From Lachnospiraceae bacterium C7 (GTDB lineage Bacteria; Bacillota; Clostridia; Lachnospirales; Lachnospiraceae): DNA of 47,599 bases. Both the position numbers and the translations under genes were made by a program. Positions 23,642 to 34,557 of this stretch are shown here, one piece after another; the first letter of the stretch is position 1; each line of letters starts with the position of its first letter. The DNA lies in NCBI GenBank assembly GCA_900113385.1, contig FOPE01000023.1:1-47599 (forward strand), read 5' to 3'. Below the pieces are notes generated by a model. That model saw nothing but the letters and a program-made list of their open reading frames with translations, did not search any database and had not been told where the DNA came from.

Positions 23642-25978
23642 TTATAGTAAAGCTTCTTCATTAAATTCATATGGACTAAATCGTCTATTTTTTCTTGCAA
23701 CTTTCTTCTTAAATGCAATTGAATCTCTAGCTTCTTTATCCCATTTTGCTAATAAAGTTTCAAATCTTTCGTTTACAATATATGCATCTCTATTAACTAG
23801 TTTATAAATTGCTTTCTTAACTTTCTTTGAATGTCCTACATGAAGAACTTTTTCTAGCTGACATTCATAAGTTAATCCATTTTCTTCATCAATAATTGTA
23901 ACTTCTTTTTTATATTTTCCGTTTTCGCTTCTTAAAGAAATGTAATCATAATCAAAATCAATTAATTTCACATTGCTTCCATCTTTAGTTACAAGTTCTT
24001 TATTAATGAATGCTCTAGCATATTTTCTATCAGATGTTTTCTCTTCTTCTCTTCTTCTTACAATATTGTTGTTTGAATCTTCAAAGAAACTACTATGATG
24101 ATTTACATGATTTGGTAAGGTTGGGACTCTATCGTATACAATCTGGTACAATTGTAATAAATCGCGTCCTTCTGGTAAATCAAATTGTACTGAATAAATC
24201 CATCCTTCTTTAGAATGTCTAACATGTAATAACTTACCTGTTACATTTGATTTATATCTGTCGTTCTCATCGATTAATACAATATTTAACACTTTATTAA
24301 CGTCGATATATTCTGGTTTATCTAAAACGAAAGAACATCCACCCTCTGAAATATCCTTTGTTTTTACTTCTCTAACTCTATCGCCGTCATCTATGGTAGC
24401 TGAAATTTGTGCATCAAATCTTTCTGTCTCTCTGTGATATACACGGCCAATAATGAAAAATATTGACATGGCAAGTACGTATACATTTACGATTGACCAG
24501 AAAAAGATTACTGAGTAACCCATTGTTTCATATTTAAGTGTTTTGTAAATACTTATAATACATCCAATAATAGAAAGTACTAAGCAAATAATATATGGTG
24601 CAGCATATCTGAGTCTCTCTTGCATAGAGTTCTCATCTCTTTGCTTATTCTTTTTAGTAACTTCAAACTTGCTTTTCTTAATTCCGAAGCTTTCCATAAT
24701 AACTCCAGGAATAAGCCAGAATGAAAGGATTGTATCATAAATGTTACTTAATCTACCCGATCTCATATTTCCAGCAAATTGCTTTAATGCCAATGAATAA
24801 AAAACATAGTGTGGCAACCAAAATGTCATAATATCTTTCATTGTACAATCAAGCATATGAATACCGAACACTGTAAATAAAATAGGTGAAAGTAAGAAGA
24901 CAACACGTCTAAGTGGTGTATACCAATAAACTAGTGAAGCAATATACTCTCTTTTCTGTCTCCATGTTAAACCTTTTGTTCTAAGGAGATGCATTTGTCT
25001 AAATGTCTGAATACATCCTCTCGCCCAACGAGCTCTTTGTTTAAATAAAGATTTAATATCTGTTGGTGAAAGTCCGCTTGCGTGAACACTCTTTAATGAT
25101 AATGTTCTATAACCCTTTGCCTGAATTCTAAGTCCTGTAGCCATATCTTCTGTAATGGCTCCCTCATAAATTCCACCGACATCATTAAGTGCTTCCCTTG
25201 TTAGCACTGTGTTACTTCCAGCGTAAATTGAAGCATTTGCTTTATTACGTCCTAACTGGATAGTTTTAAAGAAAAATTCCTGCTCATTTGGAACAGCATT
25301 TTCTGCAAATAAGTTATACTGAAATAAATCAGCATTATAAAAGTTCTGTGGAGTTTGAACGAATCCCATTCTTTTTTCTGGACGATCCACTTTCACCCAG
25401 TTACCATTTGAATCTTTTTTGTATTCATACATAAAGAAATATGGTACTACTGTCATTAAGAAATCATGCATTGGAATCATATCTGCGTCAAATGTTGTTA
25501 CAAGTGGCGAAGTTGTATGAGCTAATGCATTATTGAGATTTCCGGCCTTTGCCCCTTTGTGATCATCTCGTCTAAAGTAACCAACGCCCATTTCTTTAGC
25601 TAAGGCTGCCATCTCTGGTCTATCGTTATCATCGCAAATAAAAACGTGAACTTTGTTTTTATCTGGATAGTCCATATTGATACATCCATTAACTGTTTTT
25701 CTAAGTAACTCTGTCTCCTCATTGTAAGTCGCAATAAAAATATCTACATCAGGATATTCCTCAAGTGGAATCACTGGCTGTTCGATATCTTCTGGCTTTG
25801 ATGAACCTGCCATATAGTTTACGGCTTCAAGAAAACCAAGTAACTCCGCAACTAATAAGATAATTGCGAAAACTATGTCAATGACTCTGCCATTAGTTGG
25901 TAATGACCAGCCAATTCGCCATATGACATAAACAAGTGTTGTTACACTAGCTAGTGCATAAATAATTTTCTTTTTCAT
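23642..25978 (-). CDS. Cellulose-synthase-like GT2 with PilZ domain and extra C-terminal domain (module B)
   Basis: The 778-residue protein is counted from ATG 25978 (AAGGAAAG upstream); an in-frame ATG at 26074 lies inside the structured leader and is rejected. GT-A motifs: CDDND (D116-D117), DAD 164-166, TED 276-278, QRARW 314-318, followed by membrane segments. A PilZ domain has RETER (R516, R520) and DISEGG (542-547). After the PilZ domain come about 135 further residues absent from the module A paralogue. They contain KVLHVGHSKKVKKAIYKLV, which echoes KLLHVRHSKEGWIYSVQF of the PilZ domain, suggesting a second, degenerate PilZ-like barrel without RxxxR. It is the first gene of the cluster. 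Predicted to polymerise and export beta-glucan under c-di-GMP control. Confidence 0.92.
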   Translation of the reverse strand: MKKKIIYALASVTTLVYVIWRIGWSLPTNGRVIDIVFAIILLVAELLGFLEAVNYMAGSSKPEDIEQPVIPLEEYPDVDIFIATYNEETELLRKTVNGCINMDYPDKNKVHVFICDDNDRPEMAALAKEMGVGYFRRDDHKGAKAGNLNNALAHTTSPLVTTFDADMIPMHDFLMTVVPYFFMYEYKKDSNGNWVKVDRPEKRMGFVQTPQNFYNADLFQYNLFAENAVPNEQEFFFKTIQLGRNKANASIYAGSNTVLTREALNDVGGIYEGAITEDMATGLRIQAKGYRTLSLKSVHASGLSPTDIKSLFKQRARWARGCIQTFRQMHLLRTKGLTWRQKREYIASLVYWYTPLRRVVFLLSPILFTVFGIHMLDCTMKDIMTFWLPHYVFYSLALKQFAGNMRSGRLSNIYDTILSFWLIPGVIMESFGIKKSKFEVTKKNKQRDENSMQERLRYAAPYIICLVLSIIGCIISIYKTLKYETMGYSVIFFWSIVNVYVLAMSIFFIIGRVYHRETERFDAQISATIDDGDRVREVKTKDISEGGCSFVLDKPEYIDVNKVLNIVLIDENDRYKSNVTGKLLHVRHSKEGWIYSVQFDLPEGRDLLQLYQIVYDRVPTLPNHVNHHSSFFEDSNNNIVRRREEEKTSDRKYARAFINKELVTKDGSNVKLIDFDYDYISLRSENGKYKKEVTIIDEENGLTYECQLEKVLHVGHSKKVKKAIYKLVNRDAYIVNERFETLLAKWDKEARDSIAFKKKVARKNRRFSPYEFNEEALL

Positions 25979-26008
25979 GACTGTTTTTCTTTCCTTCTGA
26001 ATTATTTC

Positions 26009-26037
26009 GTAGTGCGACTGGTAACTTTTCGCTCTAC
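26009..26037 (-). promoter_or_regulatory. Stem-loop in the 5' leader of the module B GT2 gene
   Basis: Minus strand GTAG-A-GCGA paired with TCGC-A-CTAC (one A-A mismatch) around an 11-nt loop. It ends about 30 nt ahead of the ATG and close to the ribosome site. No known riboswitch pattern was recognised. Confidence 0.5.
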
Positions 26038-26082
26038 AGTAATAAAACAACCGAAGAAGTCTCCCCATCCCCAAGTTGCCAA

Positions 26083-26114
26083 TTATGTCACCTGAATTAC
26101 CTAATATGACATAA
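26083..26114. promoter_or_regulatory. Inverted repeat at the predicted start point of the exopolysaccharide operon
   Basis: TTATGTCA and TGACATAA, perfect 8-bp arms separated by 16 nt, lie immediately downstream of the extended -10 element. It could be a repressor operator or a 5' RNA hairpin. No trans-factor can be named. Confidence 0.6.
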
Positions 26115-26122
26115 CAGGGTAA

Positions 26123-26131
26123 ATTATATCA
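26123..26131 (-). promoter_or_regulatory. Extended -10 promoter of the exopolysaccharide operon
   Basis: Minus strand TGATATAAT (TG + 1 + TATAAT); the -35 region (about 26146-26151) is poor. The predicted start is near 26116, giving a leader of about 135 nt. Confidence 0.6.
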
Positions 26132-26137
26132 TAATTT

Positions 26138-26800
26138 TTTCACAATTTATAGCATTTTTATAAATTCCTATATTTTTCACAAAAATTTTATTTTAGGAAC
26201 TTTTTTCTTTATGTATTTTTGTTAATATTTAAGTTTTTTTAGGTTTTTTTGTTTAATATCACTAACACATTTTTGCTTTTGCTATTTTTTATATTTTAGT
26301 TTCTCTTATTTCGTTAAAATGTCTGTATTTATCTATGTATTGTCGTAGGTTGTCATAGCATTAGTTTATTTTCCAAAAGTGACAATTTGACGGTTTAAAA
26401 ATCGGTTTCCTATTAATTTCAAAAGTGTTACATCTTTTTTACACTTCTTAAATGCTTTTTTTCACTTGTTAAATTTTTTTTAATTTTTTGTCTCTTTTTC
26501 AAGTTTTTTATCATGGTCTTTTTTGTGTGTTTTTTTCTTTTTTTAAACTATTTTCCACCCGTTATTCATTTTATTTTAGAGTATTTTATTATGTATTTTT
26601 GTCTTTTTTTCTCATTTATACATGTATTTTACCATTTTTATATTTTCAATGGGGGGCATTTAAAAATTGCCAGGTTGCTGGTAATTTATTTTCGTGACAT
26701 TTTTGGTAATTTTGTTATTTCTACAACGTTTTTTTCGGATTTAAAACTATTTTTATACTTATATATTTCCTTTTTTTACTAACTAATAGTTTTTCTGTAT
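26138..26800. other. Long AT-rich, gene-free upstream region of the exopolysaccharide operon
   Basis: About 660 nt with no credible gene; the plus-strand frames at 26488-26782 are low-complexity poly-T translations. It has many T-runs on the plus strand (A-tracts on the minus strand) and scattered AAGTG/CACTT motifs (for example AAGTGT...ACACTT near 26424-26449). Curved, A-tract-rich DNA of this kind upstream of a promoter could bind regulators, but no specific site was recognised. Confidence 0.5.
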
Positions 26801-26808
26801 TATGGTAA

Positions 26809-26858
26809 CAAAAAAACCTCTAAGGGTGTAAGTCTATCAAACTTAAACACTTAGAGGT
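26809..26858 (-). terminator. Terminator of the galKT operon
   Basis: Minus strand ACCTCTAAG...CTTAGAGGT stem with extra inner pairs, followed by seven Ts; 84 nt beyond the galT stop. Confidence 0.88.
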
Positions 26859-26941
26859 ATATAAGAGCTAGCTAATTATTTTATATTGCAATACCGTAAT
26901 TAGCATTTTAATTAATATTCCGATTAATATTTCAATTAATT

Positions 26942-28576
26942 TTAAATAGTATTACTGTTAACATAATCAACAAAACGCATAAAAGCTTCTCGACCTTCCT
27001 TTGTACATTTATACACTCCAGCGTCTTTTAAAACTTGATTGAAGACCTTGCCGATTTCTACTTGAAGAATATTGTCAATATTGCTTTCATCTACTTTGTC
27101 ATATAGTGGCATAAATTCTTCTACCCATTGCGCATGCTTAGCTAAATTTTCGTTACCTTTTAAATCTTCTTTTAGCAATATAGCTTTCTTTAATTCATGC
27201 ATTTCGTTTTTTAAACGTGCAGGTAAAACAGCTAATCCCATTACTTCTATTAATCCTATGTTTTCTTTTTTAATATGATGAAGTTTATCGTGTGGATGAT
27301 ATACTCCTAATGGATGTTCTTCTGTTGTAATGTTATTACGAAGTACTAAATCAAGTTCATAGTCTTGACCTCTTCTTCTTGCAATTGGTGTAATTGTATT
27401 GTGTGGTTCCCCATCAGTATATGCATAAATAAAGGCATCTTCGTCTGTATAGCCACGCCAATTCAGTAATATTTTATCTGCCAACTCTATTAATCTTTTT
27501 TTATCCTTACTTGCAATTCTTATAACAGACATTGGCCATTTCACTATTCCTGCTTTTACATCTTCATAACCTTTAAATGTAATCTCTTTTTCCACTTCTG
27601 CTTTTTCCATTGCAAAAGTATAATGACCGCCTTGGAAATGGTCATGGCTTAAAATTGAACCGCCTACTATAGGCAAATCTGCATTTGATCCTACAAAATA
27701 ATGTGGGAATTGTGTTACAAAATCTAACAACTTAGCAAAAGTAGCCTTTTCTATTTTCATAGGTGTATGAGATGAGTTAAAAACTATACAATGCTCATTA
27801 TAATAAACATATGGTGAGTACTGTAAAAACCAATCACTACCATTAATCTGTAATGGTATTATTCTATGATTTTCTCGCGCTGGATGATTTAATCTTCCTG
27901 CATATCCTTCATTTTCCTTACATAATTGGCACTTAGGGTATGCACTTTGTTTTGCATTTTTTGCTGCTGCAATTGCTTTAGGATCCTTCTCCGGTTTAGA
28001 AAGATTAATTGTTATATCTAGCTGGCCAAATTCAGTGTCAGCCTTCCATTTTAAATCTTTTTTAATCCTATCTCTTCTTATATAATTGCTATTGCAACTC
28101 AAATTATAAAAATAATCTGTTGCAGATAGTGGTGATTCTTTTGTATATAATTCTTTAAACTTTCTGCGCACCTCAGATGGACGTGGCATTAGTCTTCCCA
28201 TTATTTTAGTGTCAAACAAATCTCTATATGTTACTGTATTTTCTTTTATAAGATTGTGTTCATAAGCATAATCTGTCATTGCATCTAAAATAGATGCTAA
28301 ATACTCATCGTTATATGCCATTTTGTTTGAATTCTCTTTTGAATTTTCTTCTAAATTTTCTTTTAAATTTTCTTTTAAATTTTCTTTTAAATTTTCTTGT
28401 TCATTAAATGGCAATTTTGTTTTTGCAGCTTCAAACTCTTCTAATGCTTCATCCGAAATATCATCTTTTCCAAATAATTCTAGTAATGAATTTCTTGTAT
28501 AAATAACATCTTCTTCTTGAAGAAGACCTGTTTTTTTCCCATATTCAACTAACTCTAAAATCAACTTCTGTATCAT
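26942..28576 (-). CDS. galT: UDP-glucose--hexose-1-phosphate uridylyltransferase (GalT, class II)
   Basis: The 544-residue product is the Firmicutes-type GalT (COG4468), unrelated in length to the short E. coli enzyme. Recognisable blocks include YPKCQLCKENEGYAG, HPARENHRIIPL, NEHCIVFNSSHTPM and GGSILSHDHFQGGHY with the catalytic-region histidines. It converts galactose-1-phosphate and UDP-glucose into UDP-galactose and glucose-1-phosphate in the Leloir pathway. It starts 18 nt after galK stops, so the two form an operon. Residues about 61-82 are an inserted run of ENLK repeats encoded by a 12-bp minisatellite, not expected in the family. Confidence 0.93.
   Translation of the reverse strand: MIQKLILELVEYGKKTGLLQEEDVIYTRNSLLELFGKDDISDEALEEFEAAKTKLPFNEQENLKENLKENLKENLEENSKENSNKMAYNDEYLASILDAMTDYAYEHNLIKENTVTYRDLFDTKIMGRLMPRPSEVRRKFKELYTKESPLSATDYFYNLSCNSNYIRRDRIKKDLKWKADTEFGQLDITINLSKPEKDPKAIAAAKNAKQSAYPKCQLCKENEGYAGRLNHPARENHRIIPLQINGSDWFLQYSPYVYYNEHCIVFNSSHTPMKIEKATFAKLLDFVTQFPHYFVGSNADLPIVGGSILSHDHFQGGHYTFAMEKAEVEKEITFKGYEDVKAGIVKWPMSVIRIASKDKKRLIELADKILLNWRGYTDEDAFIYAYTDGEPHNTITPIARRRGQDYELDLVLRNNITTEEHPLGVYHPHDKLHHIKKENIGLIEVMGLAVLPARLKNEMHELKKAILLKEDLKGNENLAKHAQWVEEFMPLYDKVDESNIDNILQVEIGKVFNQVLKDAGVYKCTKEGREAFMRFVDYVNSNTI
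28338..28397. repeat. 12-bp coding minisatellite inside galT
   Basis: The unit TTTTAAATTTTC recurs about three times perfectly with two diverged flanking copies. It encodes repeated ENLK then ENLE/ENSK on the minus strand. Because the period is a multiple of three, copy-number change would not break the frame. Confidence 0.85.
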
Positions 28577-28594
28577 TTTATCTCACCTCGAAAC

Positions 28595-29758
28595 CTACAA
28601 TCTGCTTGGGCCGTCGCCAACTTCTACTACATAAAAGTCTGCTGCGTATCCAATTTTTTCCTTATATGCTTTACCAACTTTTTCTATAAATTCATCTACA
28701 GCTTCGTCTTTTACTATACTTACAGTGCAACCGCCAAAACCAGCACCTGTCATTCTAGAGCCAATTACTCCATTAATTTTAAGAGCTTCCTCTACCAATG
28801 TATCTAGCTCGATTCCTGTAACTTCATAGTCATCTCGAAGTGATTCATGGGAAGCAATCATAAGCTTACCGAATTTTTCTATGTCATTGTTTTTTAAAGC
28901 TTCTACAGCCTTAATTGTTCGCTGATTCTCATAAACAGCATGTCTTGCTCTTTTTTCTTTTGTCTCATCCTTAATAGCATCTTTGCATTGTTCAAATTGT
29001 TCTTCTGTTAAATCTCCAAGAGAATTAATTCCAACATACTGCTGAATTTTTGCTAATGCATCTTCACATTCGCTTCTTCTTTCATTATATTTAGAGTCAC
29101 CTAATCCTCTTTTTTTGTTTGAACAAGATATAACTATTTTTGCATTCTGTAACTTTATAGGAGCATATTCAAATTTTAATGTGGCTGTGTCTAAAAAGAT
29201 TGCATTATCTTTTTTACCCATTGCAATTGCGAATTGATCCATAATACCACAATTAACGCCATTAAATTTATTCTCTGAAAACTGACCTATTAAAGCAAGG
29301 TCCTGATTCGATACATCAAAGCCAAACATATCCCTTAAAATAGTTCCTGTTAAAACTTCAACTGAAGCAGATGAAGAAAGTCCTGAACCATTTGGAATAT
29401 TTCCACATAAGAGAATATCCATTCCCTTTTCAACTTTCATTCCTTTTTCTCCAAATGCCCACATAACTCCCTTGGGATAATTTGTCCAATCTGCTTCTTT
29501 ATATGGTTTCAAATCGTCTAAAGAAGATTCAATAATTCCTACTTCTTCAAAATTCATAGAATAAAATCTTAATTTATTATCTTCTCTTTTTCTTGCTACT
29601 CCATATGTTCCAATAGTAAGAGCGCATGGAAAAACATGTCCACCATTATAATCTGTATGTTCACCGATAAGGTTTACTCGACCTGGTGCAAAATAAGCAC
29701 GAATATCTCCCTCACCGCCAAAAATCTTTTTAAATTCTTCTAAAACTCTTTCTTTCAT
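28595..29758 (-). CDS. galK: Galactokinase
   Basis: The 387-residue GHMP kinase has the galactokinase signature GRVNLIGEHTDYNGG (about residues 26-40), the ATP loop PNGSGLSSSASVE and the C-terminal motif MTGAGFGGCTVS. It phosphorylates galactose with ATP to galactose-1-phosphate, feeding galT directly downstream. The ribosome region GAAGGAGAAGGTAAAATGA is shared base for base with the GH53 gene upstream. It has its own promoter at 29853-29880. Confidence 0.95.
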   Translation of the reverse strand: MKERVLEEFKKIFGGEGDIRAYFAPGRVNLIGEHTDYNGGHVFPCALTIGTYGVARKREDNKLRFYSMNFEEVGIIESSLDDLKPYKEADWTNYPKGVMWAFGEKGMKVEKGMDILLCGNIPNGSGLSSSASVEVLTGTILRDMFGFDVSNQDLALIGQFSENKFNGVNCGIMDQFAIAMGKKDNAIFLDTATLKFEYAPIKLQNAKIVISCSNKKRGLGDSKYNERRSECEDALAKIQQYVGINSLGDLTEEQFEQCKDAIKDETKEKRARHAVYENQRTIKAVEALKNNDIEKFGKLMIASHESLRDDYEVTGIELDTLVEEALKINGVIGSRMTGAGFGGCTVSIVKDEAVDEFIEKVGKAYKEKIGYAADFYVVEVGDGPSRL

Positions 29759-29852
29759 TTTACCTTCTCCTTCACCTCAATCATTACAACATTTTTATCA
29801 TTTATAAGATTGAGTACAATATTTCTTTTATTAAGTATTTCCTTCACTATTT

Positions 29853-29880
29853 ATTATACTTTAAAGTAAAATATTTTCAA
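29853..29880 (-). promoter_or_regulatory. Promoter of galKT
   Basis: Minus strand TTGAAA, 16-nt spacer, TATAAT. The spacer holds the perfect palindrome ACTTTAAAGT (29858-29867, touching the -10), a possible operator. Confidence 0.6.
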
Positions 29881-29899
29881 TATCAATCTCGTATTATGC

Positions 29900-29952
29900 A
29901 ACAAACCGAAATAAAACATGCAACATTTTTACATATTTTCATTCGGTTTGTT
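29900..29952. promoter_or_regulatory. Inverted repeat between GH53 and galK
   Basis: Perfect 11-bp arms AACAAACCGAA/TTCGGTTTGTT, 31 nt apart. The T-run (TTTTTT) follows on the plus strand, where no gene ends. As a terminator for the minus-strand GH53 transcript it has only a weak tail. It may be a weak terminator or a regulatory site just upstream of the galK promoter. Confidence 0.5.
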
Positions 29953-29985
29953 TTTTATGTTTTTTTATTTTATTATATAAATTTA

Positions 29986-31092
29986 CTATGTGAAATCTCT
30001 TATAATTTTTAGTGCCTTAAGTGCATTTCCATCATAATCAAACAATGCTTGATTTGCCCATTCATTTCCACATGGTCCTGGATCATTCATATACTTAAGA
30101 GAACTTTCTGTTGCCCATCCTGAACCTTGAACTGGAATCCACCCAGGTTCCCACCAAAAGAATCCTTTTCCTTTTCCACCTTCTACATTTTTAACTCTAT
30201 TTAAAAAATCCAGTGTAAAATCGGCCTGTCCTTCAACAGTCATTGGATATTCAATCTTACTTACTAAATCTTCGCTTGTAGCGCATCCTTTCCTTTCAGA
30301 AGAATCTAGCTTTTCATATTTGGCGTAATCTTCCATAGTATGTCCCATAGAAACCTCTGCAATTATTAAGTCTTTTCCGTAACGTTTTGCAATATCATTC
30401 ATATTTGCAGACAGCATGTCCAAAGTTCCATGCCAAAATGGATAGTATGAAAGTCCAATTATGTCAAAATCTTCCCCTCTTTTAATATAATTATCAAACC
30501 AGTTTCTATATAACTTGTTATTTCCGCCATTATCTAGATGAAGCATTATTTTAACATTAGGTGCTACAGCCTTAGAGGCTCTAATTCCTGCACTAATGAA
30601 CCGTGCAATATTGTCATAGTTTGGCATTTTTCCCTCTGGCCACAACAGACCATTGGTTATTTCATTTCCAATTTGTACCATTGTAACTTTTACACCTTCA
30701 TCTATAGCTTTTTTCATGCAATTGTAGGTGTAATCATATACTGCCTTTTCTAGTTCTTCAACTGAATAATTCTTCCAAGCCTTTGGCTTAATCTGCTTTC
30801 CAGGATCAGCCCAAAAATCACTATAGTGAAAATTTAAAAGCACATTAAAGCCTGCTTTTGTTACCTTTTTTGCTATTCTAAGGGTATTTTCAAAAGAATT
30901 ATTTCCTGCTCCATACTCTTTGCCACTTTCTGAAGTTGGATCATTCCAAATTCTTAGTCTAATTGTATCAACGTCATAGTGATGCATAATCTCTAAAATG
31001 TCAGTTTCTTCACCTTCATCATAATATTTTGCACCACATTGTTGCATTTCCGTAAGCGTTGACAAATCCATACCTTTTATAAATTTTGTCAT
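29986..31092 (-). CDS. GH53 endo-beta-1,4-galactanase, intracellular form
   Basis: The 368-residue product is a single GH53 TIM barrel with FIKGMDLSTLTEMQQCGAKYYD at the start, DTIRLRIWNDP, the acid/base motif VQIGNEITNGLLWPEG and the nucleophile region LIIAEVSMGHT. A tryptophan-rich GFFWWEPGWIP follows. The family cuts beta-1,4-galactan side chains of pectin. There is no signal peptide: the protein begins directly at the catalytic domain, so it should act in the cytoplasm on imported galacto-oligosaccharides. It lies between galK and the GH2 gene on the same strand, fitting a galactan-to-galactose route. AGGAGAAGG precedes the ATG. Confidence 0.93.
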   Translation of the reverse strand: MTKFIKGMDLSTLTEMQQCGAKYYDEGEETDILEIMHHYDVDTIRLRIWNDPTSESGKEYGAGNNSFENTLRIAKKVTKAGFNVLLNFHYSDFWADPGKQIKPKAWKNYSVEELEKAVYDYTYNCMKKAIDEGVKVTMVQIGNEITNGLLWPEGKMPNYDNIARFISAGIRASKAVAPNVKIMLHLDNGGNNKLYRNWFDNYIKRGEDFDIIGLSYYPFWHGTLDMLSANMNDIAKRYGKDLIIAEVSMGHTMEDYAKYEKLDSSERKGCATSEDLVSKIEYPMTVEGQADFTLDFLNRVKNVEGGKGKGFFWWEPGWIPVQGSGWATESSLKYMNDPGPCGNEWANQALFDYDGNALKALKIIRDFT

Positions 31093-31176
31093 TTTACCTT
31101 CTCCTTCTTACCTTCCTTTATATTACTTTTTATTACTTTTTATCTTTTCTGTATTTTTCAAGTCCTGCTATCATCT

Positions 31177-31205
31177 TGCCTACACTCCCCTAAAGGAGAT
31201 AGGCA
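31177..31205 (-). other. Hairpin downstream of the GH2 gene
   Basis: Minus strand TGCCTA...TAGGCA outer stem with CTCC/GGAG inner pairs, about 23 nt after the GH2 stop. No T-run follows, so it is more likely an RNA-processing or stability element than a terminator. Confidence 0.5.
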
Positions 31206-31227
31206 TCTCGTCTTAGTTATATATTCT

Positions 31228-34389
<3,162 letters not shown>

Positions 34390-34391
34390 TT

Positions 34392-34435
34392 ATATTAATT
34401 TTAATAACTTTCTGGTTGAATTAAAACGCTTTTTT
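34392..34435 (-). promoter_or_regulatory. Promoter of the GH2 gene with an adjacent cre-like box
   Basis: Minus strand TTCAAC, 17-nt spacer, TAATAT (34392-34420). Directly upstream is AAAAAAGCGTTTTAA (34421-34435), which has the AAAGCGTTTT core of a CcpA (cre) site but lacks the outer TG/CA. It might also be part of the AraC-regulator site. Tentative. Confidence 0.45.
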
Positions 34436-34441
34436 TATACT

Positions 34442-34471
34442 AAAAAAGTGCAAATTTAATCAATTTGCACT
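34442..34471 (-). terminator. Terminator of the AraC-family regulator gene
   Basis: AGTGCAAATT - TAATC - AATTTGCACT perfect stem, followed on the minus strand by a six-T run; the other side has CTTTT. Confidence 0.85.
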
Positions 34472-34557
34472 CTTTTACTGAACATGCTTGTTATTACAAA
34501 AATGACTTTCCTTTATTTCTCTTTTGTATTCAATACTCTACTTTTTGAAGTTTGATT

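Noticed and set aside
25979-26074. Longer N-terminus of the module B GT2 from ATG 26074
   Set aside because: It would translate the leader hairpin, lacks a ribosome site and adds residues unlike other GT2 starts.
25979-26116. c-di-GMP-I or -II riboswitch in the GT2 leader
   Set aside because: Looked for because of the PilZ domains. The conserved loop sequences of either class are not visible in the leader.
26488-26782. Two short plus-strand frames upstream of the GT2 operon
   Set aside because: They are poly-T translations (F/L/Y-rich) with no plausible ribosome binding site or domain.
31177-31205. Terminator after the GH2 gene
   Set aside because: Hairpin is good but no T-run follows on the minus strand; listed as a hairpin only.
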